Shown here in pieces: positions 15,075-22,313 of a DNA stretch of 26,949 nt; the first letter of the stretch is position 1; every line of letters starts with the position of its first letter. The DNA is from Fibrobacter sp. UBA4373. Its GTDB lineage: Bacteria; Fibrobacterota; Fibrobacteria; Fibrobacterales; Fibrobacteraceae. Under the pieces are notes generated by a model, which saw nothing but the letters and a program-made list of their open reading frames with translations, did no database searches and was not told the DNA's origin. The position numbers were made by a program, and so were the translations under genes. The stretch spans positions 1 to 26,949 of the forward strand of contig DGSB01000071.1 of the NCBI GenBank assembly GCA_002390045.1. Direction: 5' to 3'.

Positions 15075-16190
15075 TTAAATGTCCAGATCGGGGGCGATAT
15101 GGATGTTGAATTCGGGATAAGCGGCGCTCAGGTCTTTATTCAAAATTTCAAGAGCTTCTTCCGGCATAATGTCGAAGCTTAAAACGACGTCGAAACGAAT
15201 CGTTTTTTCTTCGAAATCCACAAAGAATCCGTGCATTTGCAAAGCCCATTCGTGAGCCTTTACAATGTGTAAAATGTCGTTGCGGATTTTTGCGGCTTCG
15301 TTATTGCCCGTATTGTAAGAATATACGCCGACACCGGTCAAGGTAACGCCCGTTTCTTTATGGACTTTCGTTTGGAGCTTTCGAGTTAACGCATCGAGTT
15401 CTTCGACGGTCATCGTGTCGGGAAGTTCCAAATGAACGGAACCGATTAATTTGTTGGGACCGTAATCGTTCAAAAATACGTCATAGGCTCCGCGTACGGA
15501 AGGCTCGGACGTGAGAATTTTTTTAATCTGCTTGACTTTTTCACGGTCGTTGCGCTTTCCCAAAATATCGTCGAGAGTGTCCTTGAGCATTTCGATGCCG
15601 GACTTGATGATGAAAATGGAAATCACAATGCCCACATAAGCTTCGAGAGAAATGCCCGTGGTGATGAAAATAAGCGCAGAGGCGAGAACGGAAAGCGAAA
15701 GAATCGCGTCGAAAAGCGCATCTGCGCCGGATGCGATAAGAGCCCCTGAATTGACACGTTCGCCTTGGCGTTTGACAAACTTGCCGAGGACAAGCTTGAC
15801 GACAACCGCAGAAGCGATAATCACAAGAGAAGCTGTGGAATAGTCGGCTTCTTCGGGGTGGATCATCTTTTTCACGGATTCCACGGCAGAGGTTCCGCCG
15901 GCGTAAAGAACGATCACGGCGACGACCATTGCGCTTAAATATTCAATTCGGCCGTAACCGAGCGGATGCTTTTTATTTGGAAGCTTGTTCGAAAGCTTGG
16001 CGCCTACGATCGTGATGACTGAGGAAAGCGCATCGGAAAGATTGTTCACTGCGTCGAGAGTGACGGCGATGGAACCTGTGACAAATCCGACTGCCGCTTT
16101 GAAGGCGGAGAGGATAACGTTCGTGACGATGCCCACAATGCTTGTGCGGACAATAACTTTGCTGCGATTTTCAATTTCGGTCTCTATCAT
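15075..16190 (-). CDS. Cation diffusion facilitator (CDF) family metal exporter
   Basis: Divalent metal/proton antiporter of 371 residues. Six transmembrane helices lie in residues 1-200, followed by a cytoplasmic ferredoxin-like dimerisation domain. The transport site is seen in helix 2 (LDAVNNLSDALSS) and helix 5 (GADALFDAILSL). Helix 2 carries Asp where classic zinc CDFs have His, so Mn or Fe export is possible, but I would not assign the metal. A conserved loop HPLGYGRIEYLSAM follows helix 2. The extended C-terminal domain contains HLELPDTMTVEELDALTRKL. The start ATG 16190 lacks a Shine-Dalgarno and follows the FISUMP gene by 23 bases. It is either distal in that transcript or has a promoter inside that gene. 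Confidence 0.92.
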   Translation of the reverse strand: MIETEIENRSKVIVRTSIVGIVTNVILSAFKAAVGFVTGSIAVTLDAVNNLSDALSSVITIVGAKLSNKLPNKKHPLGYGRIEYLSAMVVAVIVLYAGGTSAVESVKKMIHPEEADYSTASLVIIASAVVVKLVLGKFVKRQGERVNSGALIASGADALFDAILSLSVLASALIFITTGISLEAYVGIVISIFIIKSGIEMLKDTLDDILGKRNDREKVKQIKKILTSEPSVRGAYDVFLNDYGPNKLIGSVHLELPDTMTVEELDALTRKLQTKVHKETGVTLTGVGVYSYNTGNNEAAKIRNDILHIVKAHEWALQMHGFFVDFEEKTIRFDVVLSFDIMPEEALEILNKDLSAAYPEFNIHIAPDLDI

Positions 16191-16213
16191 AGTAGGGAAT
16201 GTAGTATTATTTT

Positions 16214-17317
16214 TTAATTTTTGACACAGCGGACGGAAAATGCGTTGGCTGCGGATGAGCCCGAGGATGCGTAAAAATTATCCCCCACGACAAATGGTCC
16301 GATTGCGTAGGGAGCTTCGGATCCATATGACGATGTCCACAGATAAGCATCGGAATCTAATAATCTATAATTTCCAGAAGCGTTCCTTGCGCCGGCGTAC
16401 AAAAGTGAAAATCCAGAACTGTTGCTTCCACCATGATGCTTGGAAAGAATGTTGCTGTAATTGTTTCCTGCTGCGCTATACATGGTCATTACTTCGTCTT
16501 TAGAGGGCAGATGCCAACCATCCGGGCAGGCCGTTTTGGCTTGTCCATGCGGGTAAAGTCGGCCATAAATTTTGCAGGCGTCCTCTTCGCCGTCGTAGCA
16601 GTAAGTGCTCAACATCTTGTAATTCAAATTTTCTGCAAACCAAGTTTGTGTGCCGATTTGAATGGTTTTATAAACCTGGGAATCTCGCGGATCGGTAAAC
16701 AGTTCATACGTTTTATCGGGATTGAGATAGTCCCAATTTTCCTTTGAACTGCTGCTCGAAGATTCTTCGCTAGAACTGGATTCGCTTGAAGAAGATTCGT
16801 TTGGCGTCGTGATTTGGTGAATCCAGTCTTCTTCGGAGCCTTCATAACCATTTTGCACGGCGATTTCATAAGCGGAAAGTCCATCGCGACCGTTCCAAAT
16901 AGTGCCAATCCTTTCGCTTCCGCAATCCAAGTTGTATCCCTTGATTCCGGCAGAAGAAACCGTATCTTTTGCGGAACAGCTATTTCCATTTTTGCCGTCC
17001 AAACCTTGAACCGTATCGCGAATGAAAATCGAGTCAATAGAGTAGATAGTATCGATGGAGTAAATGGTATCGATAGAATTGACTGTTAGCGTCGTCCACT
17101 TGCCGGAATTACAACGCAAAAAAGCGGAGGAGTCGGAAACGAAATAGGTAGCGCCTTCGTTTTCGTCGGTGCATTTTTCGATTTTATCGCCTTCATTTAA
17201 AATGGAAACGAATGTAGATTCGTTCGATGCGACGACGACGCGGTCCGCATCATTAGAACAGGCGGTAAATAGAATGGCTGTGGAAGCTGCGAGTGATAGT
17301 ACTCTGATCGGCGACAT
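16214..17317 (-). CDS. FISUMP-domain lipoprotein (Fibrobacter major paralogous domain)
   Basis: Predicted surface lipoprotein of 367 residues. ATG 17317 is chosen because it opens a lipoprotein signal (MSPIRVLSLAASTAILFTAC, lipid Cys20) and has GGGAG 10 bases ahead; the frame runs open to 17413. The N-terminal third has an isoleucine/aspartate repeat (SIDTIY units near residues 80-95) and a collagen-like bit (GLDGKNGNS). A poly-serine linker near residues 173-190 leads to the C-terminal FISUMP domain. That domain starts at QVYKTIQIGTQTWFAENLNY, continues through CYDGEEDACKIYGRLY and CPDGWHLPS, and ends FSVRCVKN. FISUMP domains are found almost only in Fibrobacter and relatives and have no known function. 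This is the strongest taxonomic marker in the window. The start overlaps the upstream zinc-ribbon gene by 65 bases. Confidence 0.92.
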   Translation of the reverse strand: MSPIRVLSLAASTAILFTACSNDADRVVVASNESTFVSILNEGDKIEKCTDENEGATYFVSDSSAFLRCNSGKWTTLTVNSIDTIYSIDTIYSIDSIFIRDTVQGLDGKNGNSCSAKDTVSSAGIKGYNLDCGSERIGTIWNGRDGLSAYEIAVQNGYEGSEEDWIHQITTPNESSSSESSSSEESSSSSSKENWDYLNPDKTYELFTDPRDSQVYKTIQIGTQTWFAENLNYKMLSTYCYDGEEDACKIYGRLYPHGQAKTACPDGWHLPSKDEVMTMYSAAGNNYSNILSKHHGGSNSSGFSLLYAGARNASGNYRLLDSDAYLWTSSYGSEAPYAIGPFVVGDNFYASSGSSAANAFSVRCVKN

Positions 17318-17657
17318 GGATTGGAAACTCCCATTGATTTGAATTGTGGATTGGGAAAATATATATAAAGTAATGTGTCCCGATTTCCACAATAGGGAGG
17401 TTATACGTGCCAAACCAGTAGCGGTGCATTTCTGCCACGAAGTCCCTATTCAGCGGGATGCCGGATGCGTCCGGAAGTACGGAATCGATGAAGCAGTAAG
17501 GGCAAATCGCCGTTTCGTCTGAGGTCCAGCTGTCCACTTCTTTCGAAGAGTAATAGGTTCCACAAAAGAAACAAGCGCAAATCTTCGATCTTTTTACAAG
17601 ATCTTTGTTGTGGGAAGAAGCCTTGTGTGCGTCTCGCAGTTTTTGAATATTTCTCAT
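17253..17657 (-). CDS. Small zinc-ribbon 'cytoplasmic protein' with run-on C-terminus
   Basis: Protein of 134 residues. Residues 1-81 match a widespread uncharacterised family with an N-terminal LRDAHKASSHN-type stretch, a Cys pair CFFC (near 29-32), a second pair CPYC (near 51-54) followed by FIDSVLPDASG, and an ending motif EMHRYWF. The two CxxC pairs suggest a zinc ribbon. In relatives I remember, the chain ends near that YWF. Here about 50 further unrelated residues follow, and the frame enters the FISUMP gene by 65 bases, which suggests a lost stop or small frameshift. An AAAGGA Shine-Dalgarno precedes the ATG. It follows the HicA-like gene by 18 bases. Function unknown. Confidence 0.75.
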   Translation of the reverse strand: MRNIQKLRDAHKASSHNKDLVKRSKICACFFCGTYYSSKEVDSWTSDETAICPYCFIDSVLPDASGIPLNRDFVAEMHRYWFGTYNLPIVEIGTHYFIYIFPIHNSNQWEFPIHVADQSTITRSFHSHSIYRLF

Positions 17658-17675
17658 ATTTTTTCCTTTATGTTG

Positions 17676-17909
17676 TTATTGAATCCATCCTATATGGATG
17701 AGGTATTTTCGAAGAAAGCGATTGTACTCCTTGCGGAAATTCGCAAATGCGCGAGAATCGCTAGGGGTGCCTGGAATGATGAAAAATTTTGTGGACGTTA
17801 GATGCTGTAAAATAGGGTGCTTAGAATGACGAGAAAGTCTCCAGCGGCCGCTATTGAGCATCGCGTTGCACATTTCATTGATGCGTGAATCTTTCGATAA
17901 AGTTTGCAT
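17676..17909 (-). CDS. Small HicA-like (dsRBD-fold) protein
   Basis: Protein of 77 residues with a strong Shine-Dalgarno (AAGGAG, 7 bases from the ATG). The central part reads GRWRLSRHSKHPILQH, then FFIIPGTPSDSRAFANFRKEY. This recalls HicA-like proteins, where a GW-type start, a conserved basic His in a strand and a following IP/VP strand form a small double-stranded-RNA-binding-like fold. HicA toxins cleave mRNA. Here the TPSD-RA-NFR segment points to a subfamily often found without an obvious HicB partner, and no HicB-like gene is visible. It lies between a 36-residue peptide gene and the zinc-ribbon gene on the same strand. The fold is inferred from motif similarity only. Confidence 0.65.
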   Translation of the reverse strand: MQTLSKDSRINEMCNAMLNSGRWRLSRHSKHPILQHLTSTKFFIIPGTPSDSRAFANFRKEYNRFLRKYLIHIGWIQ

Positions 17910-17980
17910 GAATTTTCTCCTTTTTTAGAAATTTGGATTTGATAAAGTCCTTGAGCCTTGACGGCCCAAGAACTTTTGAG

Positions 17981-18091
17981 TTATCCCTTAGAGGGATTCC
18001 CGCCGCGGCCACCGCCGGATTTGTTTCCGGTGCTGGAAGGCCATCCGGCCCTGTTCGGGTTGATGGGTGGTTGTCCGTTGTGCTTTGACAT
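17981..18091 (-). CDS. 36-residue Gly/Asn/Pro-rich small protein
   Basis: Short gene with one of the best Shine-Dalgarno sequences in the window (AAAAGGAGGT, 7 bases before the ATG). The product begins MSKHNGQPPINPNRAGWPSS and ends GGGRGGNPSKG. It is rich in Gly, Asn, Pro and Ser, lacks Cys and hydrophobic stretches, and is probably unstructured. It heads a minus-strand run with the HicA-like and zinc-ribbon genes (71-base gap to the next). A hairpin and one copy of the 46-bp direct repeat lie in its upstream region. I do not know its function; a regulator, antitoxin or peptide-substrate role is possible but unsupported. It is too short for default gene calling. Confidence 0.7.
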   Translation of the reverse strand: MSKHNGQPPINPNRAGWPSSTGNKSGGGRGGNPSKG

Positions 18092-18155
18092 GGGTATTAC
18101 CTCCTTTTGTTTCTTTGAAGGAAAAGGCTCTGCTCGATTCCGTAATGTCAATCAG

Positions 18156-18180
18156 CAAATCAAGCTTGCAGCTTGATTTG
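18156..18180. other. Perfect 11-bp hairpin upstream of the 36-residue gene
   Basis: CAAATCAAGCT (18156-18166) pairs with AGCTTGATTTG (18170-18180) over a 3-base loop. It lies 65 bases upstream of the small peptide gene and about 175 bases downstream of the phosphoribosyltransferase stop, transcribed from the minus strand. No T-run follows on either strand, so a classical terminator is doubtful. It may be a transcript-end structure of the four-gene operon or a leader structure of the peptide gene. Confidence 0.5.
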
Positions 18181-18200
18181 TATTGAAGGCTTTCTGTCGT

Positions 18201-18246
18201 CTTCGTTTGTAGATGTAGAAACCTTAAAAGGGACAAAAGGGGACAA
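18201..18246. repeat. 46-bp direct repeat, copy A
   Basis: Identical to 22596-22641 at 43 of 46 positions, in the same orientation, with substitutions at repeat positions 10, 24 and 39. It contains two GGGACAA units in tandem (TTGTCCC on the minus strand). It lies 110 bases upstream of the 36-residue gene and 110 bases downstream of the phosphoribosyltransferase stop. Together with copy B it brackets the four-gene cassette. Confidence 0.9.
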
Positions 18247-18356
18247 TTTGCCTTAGTATTTTGACACATAATGTTGTTCTAAAGAGATTAATGAAGTTTT
18301 CAGTTTTTCCCAAAATGTATTTGGATGTCAAGAGGTTGAAATTTTAAGACGAACAG

Positions 18357-18914
18357 CTAGAACAACTGCGTCTTGAATAGTCGATTGCCTGTATCGGGAC
18401 CTTTGTTGCCACTCTGTACTTTGACGTTTGAGCCTTTGAAGGAATTCCCTGAAATACGTACCGTATAGGTGTCCAGCGTGCTGAACATTTCGACAGCCTT
18501 ATAGCAGAGGACGTTGGTCATGATTTTGATGTCGCTAGAAATGCCGTTCAGGTTTTCGATAGCTTTGATCATAGATTTGCCTGAATTGATGACGGAATCA
18601 ATCAAGAGGACTTGTTTTCCTTTCAGCAGTTCTTGGTTGTCCTGGAAAAAGTTGGAAGAGGTTTTGTCGTCAAAGAAGACGATTGGGCAATCCAATGCGT
18701 CAGCGATACCCATGGAGAATGGGAGTCCTCCTCGCATAAAGCATACAGCGATGGAGTTGTGAAAATCTTGCTTGAAGGCGGAGGTGAGTTCAAAACCCAG
18801 GCGGTAGTGGGCGTGGCGCAGGCTTGCTCCAATGACGTTGGAGTCGCTTTTGCAGATTGCAATCAATTTGTTGATGCTTTCGTTGTTCTTGGCTTCGGTT
18901 AATGCGTTAATCAT
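18357..18914 (-). CDS. Uracil-PRTase-like phosphoribosyltransferase
   Basis: Type I phosphoribosyltransferase of 185 residues. The PRPP-binding loop is VLLIDSVINSGKS (102-114). The usual second acidic residue is Ser, as in uracil-type enzymes and unlike hypoxanthine or adenine types. FMRGGLPFSMGIADAL (59-74) matches the conserved Arg-Gly-Gly-Leu region of UPRTase-type proteins. The expected reaction joins a base to PRPP to give a nucleotide, or the reverse. The base is unknown because the uracil-specific C-terminal loop is not recognisable; the tail (NSFKGSNVKVQSGNKGPDTGNR) may take that place. Its start overlaps the preceding kinase-HAD stop by one base (TAATG), so translation is coupled. 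It is the last gene of the four-gene cassette. Confidence 0.85.
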   Translation of the reverse strand: MINALTEAKNNESINKLIAICKSDSNVIGASLRHAHYRLGFELTSAFKQDFHNSIAVCFMRGGLPFSMGIADALDCPIVFFDDKTSSNFFQDNQELLKGKQVLLIDSVINSGKSMIKAIENLNGISSDIKIMTNVLCYKAVEMFSTLDTYTVRISGNSFKGSNVKVQSGNKGPDTGNRLFKTQLF

Positions 18915-20110
18915 TAGACACCTTCGATGTTGTTGTACTGATTGGGGTTTTGTTTGAATTGTTTGATTTTTGTTTCGGGATGGGTGTTCAGATATTCCTG
19001 CACGGAAGAACGCGTTTTTCCCGGTGCGTAGATGACGCCCTGCATAGAGGCCGCTTCCAACATATAGATGTCGGTCAAGCTGTCTCCACAGGCAAAAACT
19101 TCGTGGTCACGAGAAATGTTTTGGGCGAGATATCCCTTGACAAAGTCGGAAATCGTTATGCCCAAGGATTCGTCGCTACTCACCATCAGATCAACGATGT
19201 CATGCTCTCTGAAAATTTGCTGCCAAATGGCGCTGATTCCTGAAGTGACTCCGACAATGAAGTAACCGTTATTGCGGAGTTCGCTGATTTTTTCAATCAC
19301 AAGGGTGTTGAAATGGAATTGATTGGTGGAGGGTTGCACCGTAAAATTCTTGTGCAATTGGTTGTATTTCCAGAACTGATATTGTGAATAAATGTCATCA
19401 GCAAAAATTTCTTTAACGGGCTCCAAGGAGGCTCCGTTTGCTTTGAAATAGTCCGTTCCAGTGTCTTCTTTGACGATGGTTCTGTCGCAGTCAAACAACG
19501 CAATCTTTTTTCCGGAGGCTTTGCTTTTGCAAATCTCGGCAAGACGGATTGCCTGCTGATAGCTGTTGCGCGTCTTGTAGTTTGTTATGTAAGTTTCGAT
19601 GAAGGCGATGGTGCTTTCAAAATCGCTGTCAAGAACGATGAAGTCCTTGTTGATTTTGAAGCAGATATCGCGAAGTTCACTGATTTCATTCTTTTGCCAT
19701 GCTTCAATGTCGCTTGCAGAAAGATTTGCAAATTTTTGGTTCTTTGCAGAGTTCTTGATGCGGTTTTTGACATCTTCCGGTTTTGCTTTCAGATAGAAAA
19801 ATGAGTCATAGCATTCCGCATCTTTTTTTGTGAAGACGATTTCGTACTTGCCGTCTTTAGGGAAACAGTAATGACCATCGGCAAAGATGTTTTCCTTTTG
19901 CATAAGCTTCTGGGCGTATTCGGCGCGGATATCTTCTTTTTCGCTTGCAGAAAGTTCCTTGAAATTTTTTTCAAAGGAGTCTAAAGCAATGGTGTTTAGG
20001 GATTCCGAGCCTTTGGGGTGTTCGTAGCCTTCGAATTTACCGGATTCGAGGAGTTTCTTTATAAAAGTGTCCTTGCCGCAGCAGGAGATTCCATAGATCG
20101 CGTACTTCAT
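18914..20110 (-). CDS. P-loop kinase-HAD phosphatase fusion protein
   Basis: Bifunctional protein of 398 residues. The N-terminal half (1-185) is a P-loop kinase: Walker A GISCCGKDT (7-15), then helices and a lid-like basic region (KNRIKNSAKNQKF), resembling small nucleotide or nucleoside kinases. The C-terminal half (200-398) is a HAD phosphohydrolase with all four motifs: DCDRT (207-211, nucleophile Asp207, acid/base Asp209), VTSG (288-291), Lys325 and GDSLTD (342-347). It has a helical cap between motifs I and II, like phosphoserine phosphatase. A chain that can add and remove phosphate suggests nucleotide or sugar-phosphate processing. It starts 12 bases after the radical SAM gene and overlaps the PRTase gene by one base. 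The substrate is unknown. Confidence 0.88.
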   Translation of the reverse strand: MKYAIYGISCCGKDTFIKKLLESGKFEGYEHPKGSESLNTIALDSFEKNFKELSASEKEDIRAEYAQKLMQKENIFADGHYCFPKDGKYEIVFTKKDAECYDSFFYLKAKPEDVKNRIKNSAKNQKFANLSASDIEAWQKNEISELRDICFKINKDFIVLDSDFESTIAFIETYITNYKTRNSYQQAIRLAEICKSKASGKKIALFDCDRTIVKEDTGTDYFKANGASLEPVKEIFADDIYSQYQFWKYNQLHKNFTVQPSTNQFHFNTLVIEKISELRNNGYFIVGVTSGISAIWQQIFREHDIVDLMVSSDESLGITISDFVKGYLAQNISRDHEVFACGDSLTDIYMLEAASMQGVIYAPGKTRSSVQEYLNTHPETKIKQFKQNPNQYNNIEGV

Positions 20111-20122
20111 ATAGGTATCCTT

Positions 20123-21019
20123 TTAGAGGTTGTCGTAATAGCACTGACCATCAGCGCATGGGGTAATGTGGGAGACCATATAACGTTCAATTTCGTCAAT
20201 AGGGTCTGTTGCGTTGCCGAGTTCGTATTTGGAGTTCCCAACGAATCGTCCGCAGGGGTAAACTTTTCCGTTGTCGAAATAGATATTGGTGCGCCCGACA
20301 CCGCAAAGTTGGCCGTACATGGTGCAGTCGTATTTCTTGGCTTTGAACTGCCTCATTTCAAGCTTGTGGGCCTGGGCAAGTTGCAGAAATTCCTGGAAGT
20401 CTTTTTTGCTGATGAACAAATGCGGAGATTCAACATCAACAAGTCTTGAAAACGTGACGTTTTTGAAGTTTTCTTCGAAAAAGTTTAAAACGCTCTCGGC
20501 ATGGCGTAACGTTTCGCGGTGGACTGTGGCGTTTACAGAGGGGGCTTCTCCAAACATCTTTTTATAGAGTTCTACAGATTGCATGATGGTTGCAAAAGAT
20601 CCTTTCCCGGCTGCATTTACGCGGCACAAGTCATGGATGAATTCGTATCCGTCAATTGAAAAGCAGAGCTTGATGGTGTCGCGGTTCTCGTAAAAGAATT
20701 GGCAGATATCCTCATTGAAATGCATCCCGTTTGAAATGGTGTAAAAGCTTAAAAGGCGCTCCTTGTCTACGACTTTTACCATTTCGATAATGGCTTTGAT
20801 GAGGTTGAAATTCAACAGGGGTTCACCGGAGCCAACGAGTCCAATCTTTATATGGCCTTGATGAGCTGTTGCGTAGTTCAGAAGGTTATGGATAATTTTC
20901 TTGGCACTGGTTTCACCGATATCAAGAACGCTTTTTTTATCAATATGCGTGTCGAAATGGCAGTAGGTACAACGAAGTTGGCATTTGCTAGAGAGAGAAA
21001 TGCAGACGCGGTCAATCAT
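20123..21019 (-). CDS. Radical SAM protein with SPASM-like C-terminal Cys region
   Basis: Radical S-adenosylmethionine enzyme of 298 residues. Cys13, Cys17 and Cys20 (CQLRCTYC) bind the catalytic 4Fe-4S cluster, and GSGEP (63-67) is the SAM-contacting GGE-type motif. The C-terminal third has further cysteines (CTMYGQLCGVGR, then VYPCGRF, then CADGQC). Their order resembles the SPASM/twitch auxiliary cluster domains of peptide- or protein-modifying members such as anSME. The substrate is unknown; a peptide, a tRNA or a nucleotide are all possible. It starts 2 bases after the HTH-PIN-ankyrin gene stops. No dedicated precursor peptide is obvious inside the operon, although a 36-residue peptide gene lies downstream. 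Confidence 0.9.
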   Translation of the reverse strand: MIDRVCISLSSKCQLRCTYCHFDTHIDKKSVLDIGETSAKKIIHNLLNYATAHQGHIKIGLVGSGEPLLNFNLIKAIIEMVKVVDKERLLSFYTISNGMHFNEDICQFFYENRDTIKLCFSIDGYEFIHDLCRVNAAGKGSFATIMQSVELYKKMFGEAPSVNATVHRETLRHAESVLNFFEENFKNVTFSRLVDVESPHLFISKKDFQEFLQLAQAHKLEMRQFKAKKYDCTMYGQLCGVGRTNIYFDNGKVYPCGRFVGNSKYELGNATDPIDEIERYMVSHITPCADGQCYYDNL

Positions 21020-21021
21020 GA

Positions 21022-22242
21022 TTAAGCTTCCTTGAAAACGTTCAAGAGTTCTGAGTTGTGACTTTTGATGGCGTAGTCTAATGCGGTAAGTCCTTCGAAG
21101 CTTCTGATTCTCGAATCAGTTAGTGGATAAAGAAATCTGACGCAGGGCACTTGTTTTTTGATGCAGGCCTTGATAAGAGCTGTGAACCCGTTGGAATCCT
21201 GCTGATTTGTGCAAGCTCCATTCTGACAGAAATATTGGACAAAGTCTTGCTTTCCATGCCATGCTGCAATCATTAGCGCCGTGTTGCCACGATTTTTCCC
21301 TTGAGACTGAAAGTCGATATCAGCACCTGCTTCTACGAGTGTTTTAACAAGTGTCATTTCTCCAAGTTGAACTGCGTGGCTGATGGCGGGGAGTCTGTAT
21401 TTAGCTTCGTCGCAAAGGTTGCAGTTTGTTTTTGGGTGGTTTGCAATAAATTCAACCATGGATTTATCTCTGTTACGGACGGCTTGGATGAGCGGGGTAT
21501 AGCCTGATTCAGGATGGATGAAGTTGGGATTTGCTCCTTTGCTTAAGGCTATTTGAGCGGCCTTGAAGTTTCCTGCTTTAACTTCTTCAAAAAAACGGAA
21601 TGAAGCCTCTCTGTTAAAACTGTTGGCGTTGAGAGGAAACTTTTCTTCAAAGTCTTGTAAATTCAAAACCTCAAGATTGCACAACTTGTTCTCGACAAGA
21701 GAAAAGAAAACATCGTTTGTAAGCATATACACTGTGCTGTGGATGCTGCGCTTGGCGACTTGCTTTGCGGCAAAGATGATTTTCTGATCGTTGATGCCGC
21801 TAGCATTTTCTTCATGAACGATGGAAATCTTGTGCGGGTATTCCTTGCAGAACTTCTCGATTGTAACCATGGCGAGCCATGCTTGCTGCTTTTGCCCATG
21901 ATCCTTTTGATAATTGAGCTCGGAAATAACGGTGTCGGGGATGATAATCTGGCTAATGCTTTCGTTTCCGAGAAGCTGATTGATGATTCTTGGACGGTTG
22001 AGTATGGCGCAGGTGTCAAGGACGAAAATGGTGCTCTTTTTAATCTGAAGAATTTCATCTGCACTGACATGGAATGCTTCATGGATTCTCATAATCTGCT
22101 CGGTTGTCGGAATGCATTTGGCGAGTTCCCAGTTGGAAACGGTCGGGCGTGAAACGTTTAGCTTGCGTGCGAATTCGTCTTGGGTGAGGTTGTTGCTGTT
22201 CCTGATTTTCAGGATTGCTTTGGCGGTGCTTTCGAAGTTCAT
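21022..22242 (-). CDS. XRE HTH - PIN nuclease - ankyrin repeat protein
   Basis: Single chain of 406 residues with three modules. Residues 8-65 are an XRE/Cro-type helix-turn-helix (LTQDEFARKLNVSRPTVSNW). Residues 70-200 are a PIN domain with the full acidic set: Asp76 (VLDTCAIL), Glu108 (IPDTVISELN), Asp152 and Asp177 (LTND), as expected for an active metal-dependent RNase. Residues 212-406 form five or so ankyrin repeats (GYTPLIQAVRNRDKSMVEF, GNTALMIAAWHGKQDF, GFTALIKAC, GLTALDYAIKSHN). The start is supported by AAGGAG 7 bases ahead. Autoregulation by the HTH, RNA cleavage by PIN and target or inhibitor binding by the ankyrins are plausible inferences. It is the first gene of the cassette. 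It differs from VapBC, where DNA-binding antitoxin and PIN toxin are separate proteins. Confidence 0.9.
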   Translation of the reverse strand: MNFESTAKAILKIRNSNNLTQDEFARKLNVSRPTVSNWELAKCIPTTEQIMRIHEAFHVSADEILQIKKSTIFVLDTCAILNRPRIINQLLGNESISQIIIPDTVISELNYQKDHGQKQQAWLAMVTIEKFCKEYPHKISIVHEENASGINDQKIIFAAKQVAKRSIHSTVYMLTNDVFFSLVENKLCNLEVLNLQDFEEKFPLNANSFNREASFRFFEEVKAGNFKAAQIALSKGANPNFIHPESGYTPLIQAVRNRDKSMVEFIANHPKTNCNLCDEAKYRLPAISHAVQLGEMTLVKTLVEAGADIDFQSQGKNRGNTALMIAAWHGKQDFVQYFCQNGACTNQQDSNGFTALIKACIKKQVPCVRFLYPLTDSRIRSFEGLTALDYAIKSHNSELLNVFKEA

Positions 22243-22313
22243 TAGTTTGCTCCTTGTTGATGTTTGATTTTATGACGCAGAACGAGACATGGGCTCTTTT
22301 TTTAACTTTGATG

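Noticed and set aside
17988..18269. 93-codon minus-strand frame containing the repeat segment
   Set aside because: It overlaps the better supported 36-residue gene in another frame and has no good ribosome-binding site.
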